A DNA stretch of 64,000 nucleotides, taken from contig NZ_AWSQ01000005.1 of the NCBI RefSeq assembly GCF_000498575.2, positions 1 through 64,000 of the forward strand. Direction: 5' to 3'. Positions 17,473 to 25,116 of this stretch are shown piece by piece. The stretch is from Pseudomonas taeanensis MS-3 (GTDB lineage: Bacteria; Pseudomonadota; Gammaproteobacteria; Pseudomonadales; Pseudomonadaceae). Made by a program: the position numbers and the translations under genes. The notes under the pieces are model-generated. The model saw only the letters and a list, made by a program, of their open reading frames with translations. It did no database searches and was not told the origin of the DNA. Every line of letters starts with the position of its first letter. Position 1 is the stretch's first letter.

Positions 17473-19879
17473 TTTCAAATATCCTCTTGAAGTTATCTCT
17501 ACGCTTTCCGTAGCTGTCTGTAGCTTCATTTATTATTCTTGTTATTGCATCTACATCTGAGTCGGTAGCACCGTTGTCAGCCTCGGCAAATAGGTTGTTA
17601 GATAGCCAGAAGTATATGCCGGATCGCACCGAATATTTATAATTTTTGTGCAGCAAGTCAGGCGTCCGAACAAAATCAATATCTTCCCCCCAAAAGTGCT
17701 TATGGTATTTTTTAAATGCAGCATAATTACTTCTGAAGGTTAAATGCTTTAGGCCGCGCCCCCTGTAGCGCCAGCCATCACCAGATGCAATGTCGCCATT
17801 GTCGTATCTGCTGGCGTATGCTCTATTTCCGATTGCAATTTGATTCTCAGTTGAAACAAATTTACTATTCCCTGCGTATCCATAAGTAGTTGCTTCTGAT
17901 GAATGCAGCCTGAAATATCTGAAAGTGCCTTTCAATCCTTCCGGGCTGTATGTGAAATCTTCAGCTACTCTACATTTTGACCCAATTTCTTGTCGTACTT
18001 GTGCAAAGAAATGACTCAGTCTCAAAGTTGTGTCGAGCTTGTATCTTTCACAGTTTACATTGATCTGGCTGGCTATTTCACTTAGAAGTTCATCGGCCTC
18101 ATTAGTGTTCGTTAAGCCTTCAAAAACTTTTTTGAGCATTTCAATAGTTATATTTATTTTTTTACCTTTGATAAAGGTGCCAGCCAATCCAATCGGCTGA
18201 AAGTGCCACGCCTTACCATCTGCACTGATCCCATGTTTGTCCGCCAGTTCCTTCCACCAACTTAGCGCTTTGATCCGCTGCTTTTCTATCTCCCAAATGG
18301 GATTCGGCTTGCCAGGTTCTTCGGCCAGCAGTGGGTCGAGTTCGTCCCATTTGCTCTTGTTCCAGAACCACTCGCTTTCATATTTGCTGATCAGTTGGCC
18401 GAGTACCTGGGCGTGCCAGGGTTTACCCAGGGCTGCGCGGATTTCTTCGCGGGTGAGTACGCCGTCTTTATCGGTGTCGACGATGTCGTAGAGGCGGGCG
18501 ATGGCAAGGATAGGGCCGCCGTCGGCCGTGCTGATTTGGGCGCGGTAGTTATGCTTTTCCTCCTCGCTCAGCATGCCTCTGGCGTTGAAGGTGTAGGCCA
18601 GTTTCTCGACCGGCTTGCCGGTGTCTTCGATGCACTGGAAGTCTGGCCACTCCCAGGGGCTATGGCGTGTGGTGATCAGGTCCTGCTCGGCGAGCCAGCC
18701 GTTAATGGGGTTGCCCTCTTTGTCTGCGAACAGCCCGTCCAGGCGCCACCAAGTTGTGGTCTGAGGGGTGTTGCTGCCGGCGACTGGTGTGCTGACTTTG
18801 ATTTTTCTCGTGGCCGGTAGTCCATCGAGCAGGGCTTGCGGGATAATCAGGTCAACGCCTATCTGGCTGCCGGTGTCGTCCAACTTGGGTGGGTTGTCTT
18901 CCTTGATATCGTCACGGTGACTAATCAGCCGGCTGGCGTCCTTGTGGATCTTGAGCAGGGTCTTATCGGTTTCTGGCAGGGTACGAGCCCAGGCTTGGCT
19001 CTTGCTGATAAAACCGGGTACGTCTTCGCAGCTGAATACTTCCAGGTGCAGCAGGGGTTGCTCCGCGCCGTTGTGGTTCTGATAAGTGCCTAGATGACCG
19101 ATCAGGTCGCCGGCCTTGATCGCGATGCCTGGGTCTAGCACTACCACGCTGTCCTTGGCCTTGGGTTCGTGTTGAGCTTTGAGCAGTTTGAAGGCCACAA
19201 AGCCGGGCAGCTTGCCTTCGCTGTCTGGCGTGAGTGCCGGTTCGGCTGCGCCACTGACGATGCTTAGCAACTTACAGTAATCGCCCTCTAGGTGGCTGAC
19301 GGTGACCTGCGTGCCCTTGGCTAACACGGCCAAATGCGTGCCGTTGGTGTTGGGTTCGGCCCGCACGTTGAGGCCATGGTCTTTGGTGTCGACGATGTAG
19401 ATTGCTGCCTTCCAGAACGCGGGCCGGGCAAGCTCCGCTTTGGCCTGATAGCCGGCCCAGTCCTGCAGGTGCATATACAGGCTAAAGAGGGTCAGCGTGG
19501 GCGGTGATTGTTCGCTGTGTGTCGACCTTGCATTGATAGGCTGCGGAGGACGAAGTGTGTGCTTGACCAGCACAAACCCTGTAGAGAATGGCACGCGTTT
19601 GATCTGTGGGATGGCTTCAGTGTATTCGCTGACCGGGTAGCTCTCATTGATCCGGTAAGCGATCACCTCGCCATCGGCGATACAGCGCACGCTGGACTGA
19701 TCAAACACAGCAGCGGTGCCTTTATCGAAGTGCACACCGCCATGCCACAGACCGTTTTCTCCAGTCGGGTAGTAGCCGCCATTGGCCTTGGCCATGTTGG
19801 TCAGGTACTGCAGCGGGTTGGTTGATGCTCCAGTGGTTTTGAACGGATACGCCCAGTTGATCGGTTTGCTGTCTGCCAT
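17447..19879 (-). CDS. T6SS peptidoglycan hydrolase effector A (M23-like, SH3, EF-hand, GH19)
   Basis: An 810-residue protein starting MADSKPINWAYPFK. The N-terminal region resembles an M23 (LytM) fold: GLWHGGVHFD (about 43-52), then SLYMHLQDW and LLHLEVF. The normal metal set HxGxD and HxH is altered (Asp to His; first His of HxH to Leu). One bacterial SH3 domain follows (about 155-200), then a Trp-rich SH3-like stretch, an EF-hand loop DTDKDGVLTREE (about 465-480), and a C-terminal GH19 chitinase/lysozyme-like domain (about 615-800) with GDGWRYRGRG. The last 250 codons are visibly AT-rich. It is followed by its presumed immunity gene and preceded by a broken vgrG. Confidence 0.8.
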   Translation of the reverse strand: MADSKPINWAYPFKTTGASTNPLQYLTNMAKANGGYYPTGENGLWHGGVHFDKGTAAVFDQSSVRCIADGEVIAYRINESYPVSEYTEAIPQIKRVPFSTGFVLVKHTLRPPQPINARSTHSEQSPPTLTLFSLYMHLQDWAGYQAKAELARPAFWKAAIYIVDTKDHGLNVRAEPNTNGTHLAVLAKGTQVTVSHLEGDYCKLLSIVSGAAEPALTPDSEGKLPGFVAFKLLKAQHEPKAKDSVVVLDPGIAIKAGDLIGHLGTYQNHNGAEQPLLHLEVFSCEDVPGFISKSQAWARTLPETDKTLLKIHKDASRLISHRDDIKEDNPPKLDDTGSQIGVDLIIPQALLDGLPATRKIKVSTPVAGSNTPQTTTWWRLDGLFADKEGNPINGWLAEQDLITTRHSPWEWPDFQCIEDTGKPVEKLAYTFNARGMLSEEEKHNYRAQISTADGGPILAIARLYDIVDTDKDGVLTREEIRAALGKPWHAQVLGQLISKYESEWFWNKSKWDELDPLLAEEPGKPNPIWEIEKQRIKALSWWKELADKHGISADGKAWHFQPIGLAGTFIKGKKINITIEMLKKVFEGLTNTNEADELLSEIASQINVNCERYKLDTTLRLSHFFAQVRQEIGSKCRVAEDFTYSPEGLKGTFRYFRLHSSEATTYGYAGNSKFVSTENQIAIGNRAYASRYDNGDIASGDGWRYRGRGLKHLTFRSNYAAFKKYHKHFWGEDIDFVRTPDLLHKNYKYSVRSGIYFWLSNNLFAEADNGATDSDVDAITRIINEATDSYGKRRDNFKRIFEIEQIFKDI

Positions 19880-19940
19880 GATTTTTCCGAATCCCTAATC
19901 CTTGTTTGCGGGCGTGAAGATGGCCCGCGCTTGATCCCTG

Positions 19941-21403
19941 TTAACCCGAAAAATTGAGCATGCGCTTGGGCTTTTTCTTGGCCTGTTCGAGCCGATTGAG
20001 CAGCGCCTCATCCGTCAAACTCCCCAACTTATCGCTATCTGCCGCGCCCGGCAATACCGGTGGCTTGATGCCGATGCCCGAGCCCTTGCCCGGCGAACCA
20101 CCGGCGTTGATCTTGGCCAGCGGGCCGCTGAGGGTGATGCCGCCGGGATCGAGTTTGATGAAGCTGCCGCCGGCCTTGAGGGTCAGCTCGGTGCCGGCCT
20201 CGATGACCATCTTCTGTCCGGCCTTGAGGTGGATTTCCTTGCCGGCCTTGGTCAGCTGGGCGCTGCCGAGTTTGATGTGCTGGTTCTGCCCGACCGTGAG
20301 GTGGTCGTCGGGTTTGACCTCGACCTTGCGGTCGGCGAGCACGCTGAGGTGCTCCTCGGCTTGTAGCTCGGTGTAGCTGTTGGCTTCCACTGTGTCGTGG
20401 CGTTCGTTGCCTACGCGGATCTTCTGGTCGTGCTCGATGTTTTCGTCCCAGTCGCGCTGGGCGTGCAGGTAGATCTGCTCCTGGCCGGCGCGGTCTTCGA
20501 TGCGCAGCTCGTTATAGCCGCCACCGCTTGGACTGCTCAGGGTCTTGAATACCGTGCGAGTCTTGTTCGCCGGCAGGTCGTAGGGCACCACGTGTTCCTT
20601 GTGGTACAGACAGCCGCTGACCAGCGGTTGGTCGGGGTCGCCTTCGAGAAAAGTGATCAGCACTTCCATGCCGATGCGCGGAATGGCGATGCCGCCGTAG
20701 CGGTCGCCGGCCCAGCTGCTAGAGACGCGCAACCAGCAGCTGGTCTTGTCGTCGGCTTGGCCGTGCCTGTCCCAGTGGAACTGCACCTTGATGCGGCCGT
20801 ACTGGTCGCAGTGAATCTCCTCGCCTGCAGGGCCGGTGACCACGGCGGTCTGGCTGCCCAGCACCTTGGGCTTGGGATGAGCCAGGGGAGGGCGGAAAGG
20901 TACGTCCCAAGGTGTCGCGTTGAAACGATTGCGATAACCCTGGGTGAAGCCATCGGCCGGTGCTACATCGTCGGTCACCGACTCTTCCAGTACCTGTGGC
21001 TGTTTGCCCTCGTGCTGGATTTCGGTGAGCAGCCACAGGTCGTTCCACTCACTACGCGGGTGGTCGGAGATTTCCAGCAGATGGCCGCTGAGCAGCCTGG
21101 GCTGATCGCTGCGGCCCTCGGCCAGACGGTAGTCGCTGCGGTGGCGTTGCAGGTTACGTTGGCTCAGGTGTTTGCCGCGGCTGCGATCCACGAAACGGCC
21201 GGGATAGTCGTAGTCTTCCAGGTCCGGTAGCGGGTCAGGCGCTTGCCGGATTCGCCCTGGGCCACCTGGTAGATCTGGCCGTGGATGCCCAGACCATCGG
21301 GGGGGAAGGCGAGAAAGGCCGGTTGGTGCAGCAGGCTCTGCAGGTCGAGGTCCGGTCGTTCGCTGATCAGCTCCAGCTCGAAGTGATATGGCTGATTGAT
21401 TGT
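19941..21403 (-). pseudogene. vgrG: vgrG pseudogene (copy A), N-terminal truncation and internal deletion
   Basis: This is homologous to the intact vgrG at 25117-27216. The first 35 or so codons are missing; homology begins near YHFELELIS. After LTRYR (about 21230) the sequence jumps to the DLEDYDYPGRF region, skipping about 511 bases relative to copy B, and the frame is lost. A 416-codon frame from ATG 21191 still encodes the gp5-like OB domain, the beta-helical needle and the tail GSGIGIKPPVLPG...LNFSG. Without the gp27-like N-terminal half it should not form a working spike, so it is called a pseudogene. It sits upstream of effector A as copy B does of effector B. Confidence 0.85.
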
Positions 21404-21516
21404 GTTGAGCTTGGCGTCAGATGACGCCAAGTGCGTTGCGGGCTAGTTGTTAAAGAGCAGGATTAATGGCGTTGTTTGAAAATAGATCTGTGGGCCTGAA
21501 TAGCCAGATGTTTTTC
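21404..21516. other. short spacer with perfect inverted repeat at the end of the duplicated module
   Basis: The vgrG homology ends near 21403. The 113 bases to the immunity gene are unlike the intact copy. They include CTTGGCGTCA (21410-21419) and TGACGCCAAG (21422-21431), a perfect 10-bp inverted repeat with a 2-base centre. It may act as a terminator of the upstream immunity gene (minus strand) or mark a recombination scar. No U-run is present. Confidence 0.5.
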
Positions 21517-22383
21517 TCAGTTTTTGCCGGTGCTGCCCTTAAAGTTCAGATAATTATCTTCAAAGTATTTTTCGGTTATCGGCTGTTTTAAGTCACTGCC
21601 TGCGCCTTTGTTTTTTATAATCTCACTTCCTGTTTTTGACTCAAAGTCATAACTGGCCGAGAGAACTTCTGTTGGTAATATTTTGATCGCATGATAAGTG
21701 CAGCAGCCATCTCTTGATGTTGATATTATAATTTTTTCGCTATGAAATATTTTTGGGCTTACTAAGCGGCTTATCTCGTTTGATGATGTTTTGAATTTTC
21801 TGTTTTTTGCGTCGTAGTCAAAATAAATAAACGAGCTATTTCCTCCTGTTTCAACTTCAAGGATTCGCATGTCAGGATAGCCGTCAAAAGTAAAATCCTC
21901 AAAGATTATTGATGTTGACTTCTCTAGTGTCGAGATTTCTATGTTTTGGCTGGAGCCATCTATGAAGGTGATAGATAGAATTTTGTTTTCATTGTCTTCG
22001 TCTGATACATCGATTTCTTTAATTATAGTTTCGTATGATTTGCTTAAAGCTTTGGAGTAAATCTTATGACTCTTACCATTGAGCTCCCAGGTTCCGTTAA
22101 TGGATCCTTCTTTTATTTGTGCATTTATATACGCGTTGCCATTAATGGTTTCCTCTGTCAGAAGAAGTTTTGAATCAGAAAGACTTCCACTTAGGGTGAT
22201 CGGTGAATTGTATTTAGTGTAGAAATAATTTCCAAACACTTTGCCACTTGCGGTGCTTAAGGTCATGAATATGTTTTGCTTTCCAATTTTTCCGCTATAG
22301 GCAATTGTTTCATTTATTTCTGGGGTTACTGCTAAGCAGCTGAGCGGAAAAAAAAGCGCCAGAAGAAAAATATAAATTTTCAT
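21517..22383 (-). CDS. predicted XAC2610-like periplasmic immunity protein for effector B
   Basis: A 288-residue exported protein. The signal peptide is residues 1-18 (IFLLALFFPLSCLA). The body is beta-rich with no catalytic motif. FEDFTFDGYPDMRIL (residues 161-175; D163, D167, D171) resembles the calcium-binding element of XAC2610-type proteins. XAC2610 of Xanthomonas is the immunity protein of the GH19 effector XAC2609 of a type IV secretion system. The gene is strongly AT-rich. Its ATG overlaps the TGA of effector B (ATGA), so the pair is translationally coupled. The family link is by motif and context, not by alignment. Confidence 0.7.
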   Translation of the reverse strand: MKIYIFLLALFFPLSCLAVTPEINETIAYSGKIGKQNIFMTLSTASGKVFGNYFYTKYNSPITLSGSLSDSKLLLTEETINGNAYINAQIKEGSINGTWELNGKSHKIYSKALSKSYETIIKEIDVSDEDNENKILSITFIDGSSQNIEISTLEKSTSIIFEDFTFDGYPDMRILEVETGGNSSFIYFDYDAKNRKFKTSSNEISRLVSPKIFHSEKIIISTSRDGCCTYHAIKILPTEVLSASYDFESKTGSEIIKNKGAGSDLKQPITEKYFEDNYLNFKGSTGKN

Positions 22384-25055
22384 GGGGTCACTCCGAGGAC
22401 ATTTTTAGCTCGAGCTAGCATTGTCGACCGATGGTGCATATTATTTGGTTCCTTTGGTCGGCTTGGATAAAATGGATTTGCTTGGACTGCCCATCCGTTA
22501 ACATAAACTGAGACCCAAAATAAATCATCTGCGTCAGATACAGTATTCAGTTTCGGCTTTAGTTTAGCCCAGTAGTAACCTGAAGCGAGTGCAGCTAACT
22601 CAGGGCTCGCAGAAAGTTGCTCAGCTTTTTCTGTTGAAGATGTTATATCTAGCTCCGCGTATTCTGGTAGGGTTTTAAGATAAGCTTCACATGCAGAATA
22701 GTTGGCGCGGCCTGTGACTTGGAGAAGGCCCCGTCCTTTAAATAGTTTGCCGTCGCCGGGTTGATTATTCCCTAAGTCTGCTCTGCCTTCATATTGTGCT
22801 CCAGAACTCAGCTCTTCTGAGAATTTTAATTGCCCTGTTTCATGTCCTATCTGAGATAAAAAGTGAGCAATTCTGAGTGGGGTGTTTATTTTAAATGTAC
22901 TTAATGTGTGATTGATTGGGAGTAGATATTTATCTATTGTTTCTTCTGGGGCGGATAGCATTATTGCTGCAAGCTGATCTTTTGTCACAAGTAATTTTGT
23001 GTGTATATATAGGGTTGAAATTAATCCAATAGGCTGAAAATGCCAAACTTTCCCATCCGCATTAATCCCCTGCTTTCCCGTCATCTCACTCCACCAACTG
23101 AGCTTTTTAATCCGCTCTTTTTCGCGCACCCACTGTGGGTTTTGGTCTTCCTCTGTGTGTTCCATCAACTTATCCAGCTCATTCCATTTGGCATCCTGCC
23201 AGAACCACTCACTTTCATAGTGAGTGATCAGGCGGGAGATGGATTGGGCGTGCCAGGGTTTGCTGAGGGCGGCGTTGATCTCTGTCACGCTCAGTATGTC
23301 GTCGCGTACGCTGTCATCGGCACCGTCAATGATGTCGTACAGACGCGCTTTGATCGGGCCGTGGTCGGCGGTGCTGATTTGCGCTTGGTAGTCGGGTCCT
23401 TCCTCTTCTGTGAGCAGGTGTTGCGCCTCGAAATGGCAGGCTAGGTGATCAAGTGCGCTGGCCGTTTCGCTGATAAAGTCGAAGCCATCCCATTCCCACG
23501 GGCTGTGCCGCGAGGTGATCAGGTCTTGTTCGGCGAGCCAGCCGCTGATGCGGTTACCAGTGTCGTCGGCCAGCAGGCCGTCGAGCCTCCACCAGTGGGT
23601 AATACGTGGCGTGGTGCTACCGAGAACGGTTTCGCTGACTTGGATTTTGCGTTCTGCGGGCAGGTTTTCCAGCACGCTGACGGGAATGGTCAGCTCGACG
23701 GCAATGGTGACGCCCGCGTCGGTGATTCTAGGTGGGTTGCTGCTGGTGATGTCTTCGCGGTGGGGGATCAGTTTGCTGGTCCCTTTATGGATTTTAAGCA
23801 GGGTCTTTTGCTCGGCCGGTAAGCTGGCAGCCAGCGCGCGGCTCTTGGCTATAAACGCCGGTACATCTGCACAGCTGAAGACTTCCAGATGTAGGCGTGG
23901 TTTGGCGGTGCCTTCGCCTTGGTTCTGGTAAAGGCCAATATGGCCGATCAGCTCACCGGCGTTGATGGAGTGAGGTTTTGGTAAAAGATGGACAAACCCG
24001 AGTTCGTCGAAGTACACGTAGCCCAGCGGTTTGCCATCTGGTCCATTGGGCAGGGCAGGGACACCGCGATAATCCATCACCTCCAGCACCTTGCAATAGC
24101 CGCCTGACTGCTTCTCTCCGACTTTGAGCGTTGCGCTGCGCGGCAGTACACCAATGATGGCCCCGTTACGATTGCCTTCTTTGCGCACGCGCAAGCCTTG
24201 ATGGCTCAGTGTTAAGGCGGGCTCGGTGTCTGTGGCCTTATCCCCCACGGTGTTGCCGGTTAGTTCAGGGGTATACACCCAGCCGGCAGTGCCAACCGGT
24301 AAGGCGGGGATAGCAGCGCCTTCATCGACGCTGAGTAACTGCTTAAATTGAGGCTTTAGGTTGTGGGTTTCACTCAGGGTGACTTTGCAACCTTTGGGTA
24401 ACAAGGCGAGCACCTTGGTCGTGCCATCGTCGCGCAATGCACGCACACGCAAGCCCATTAGTGGGTCGTCCGGGGTTTGCTTGACCGCATAGCGGGTTGG
24501 CGCGAGGAACGCGGGCGGTTTAGGGGCGTTGGTGGCCTGGTAACCGGTCCAGTCGAGCAAATGCATATACAGGCTGTAAAAGGTCAGCCCTTCGTTGGCG
24601 GGTGCTGCCTCTGCGGCCAGGGCGGCTGGCGATGCAGTCTCCGTAGGCGTTGTTGCCGTTGTGGTCCCGTCCGCCGGGGTTGCCGGCGCTGGCGGGAGTG
24701 CCAAATGATGTTTTACCAGCACAAACCCCGTTGAATATTTAGCACCCAGCGGCTCTGGCCCCATACCTGGATGAATAGTGGCGGTGTGGGGCGTCTCGGG
24801 ATACTTGTCATCGATGCGGTAGGCAATTACTTCGCCATCGGCGATGCAGCGAACCTGGTTCTGATCAAGCAGCGCGCCGGTATTGGCATCAAAGTGCACG
24901 CCGCCATGCCAGAGGCCATTGGCACCCATTGGGTAGAAGCCATTTTTGGCCTTGGCCAGCGCATCGAAATAGAGTTGCGGATCGGTAACTTCTTTGCTGG
25001 TGTCTCCAGCGGTCTTAAACGGATACGCCCAATTAATCGGTTTGCTGTCTGCCAT
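22380..25055 (-). CDS. T6SS peptidoglycan hydrolase effector B (M23-like, two SH3, GH19)
   Basis: An 891-residue protein that opens with the same MADSKPINWAYPFKT as effector A. It has an M23-like region (GLWHGGVHFD; SLYMHLLDW; LHLEVFSC), two SH3-like repeats (about 195-260 and 280-350; effector A has one), a Trp-rich linker, a degenerate EF-hand-like stretch, and a C-terminal GH19 domain (about 700-891). In the GH19 domain FLSQIGHETG holds the likely catalytic Glu, and GRGLLQVTGRANY is diagnostic. It should cut target-cell peptidoglycan. The last 230 or so codons are AT-rich. It lies 61 bases after vgrG copy B, whose C-terminal tail is a candidate loading site. Confidence 0.85.
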   Translation of the reverse strand: MADSKPINWAYPFKTAGDTSKEVTDPQLYFDALAKAKNGFYPMGANGLWHGGVHFDANTGALLDQNQVRCIADGEVIAYRIDDKYPETPHTATIHPGMGPEPLGAKYSTGFVLVKHHLALPPAPATPADGTTTATTPTETASPAALAAEAAPANEGLTFYSLYMHLLDWTGYQATNAPKPPAFLAPTRYAVKQTPDDPLMGLRVRALRDDGTTKVLALLPKGCKVTLSETHNLKPQFKQLLSVDEGAAIPALPVGTAGWVYTPELTGNTVGDKATDTEPALTLSHQGLRVRKEGNRNGAIIGVLPRSATLKVGEKQSGGYCKVLEVMDYRGVPALPNGPDGKPLGYVYFDELGFVHLLPKPHSINAGELIGHIGLYQNQGEGTAKPRLHLEVFSCADVPAFIAKSRALAASLPAEQKTLLKIHKGTSKLIPHREDITSSNPPRITDAGVTIAVELTIPVSVLENLPAERKIQVSETVLGSTTPRITHWWRLDGLLADDTGNRISGWLAEQDLITSRHSPWEWDGFDFISETASALDHLACHFEAQHLLTEEEGPDYQAQISTADHGPIKARLYDIIDGADDSVRDDILSVTEINAALSKPWHAQSISRLITHYESEWFWQDAKWNELDKLMEHTEEDQNPQWVREKERIKKLSWWSEMTGKQGINADGKVWHFQPIGLISTLYIHTKLLVTKDQLAAIMLSAPEETIDKYLLPINHTLSTFKINTPLRIAHFLSQIGHETGQLKFSEELSSGAQYEGRADLGNNQPGDGKLFKGRGLLQVTGRANYSACEAYLKTLPEYAELDITSSTEKAEQLSASPELAALASGYYWAKLKPKLNTVSDADDLFWVSVYVNGWAVQANPFYPSRPKEPNNMHHRSTMLARAKNVLGVTP

Positions 25056-25116
25056 GATTTTTCCGAATCCCTAATCCTTGTATGCAAGCCAAATGGCGGC
25101 TCGCGTTCTATCCCTG

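Noticed and set aside
19941..21191. Treating the 416-codon vgrG frame as an intact short VgrG
   Set aside because: It lacks the gp27-like half, and an upstream out-of-frame remnant with the same homology shows it arose by deletion.
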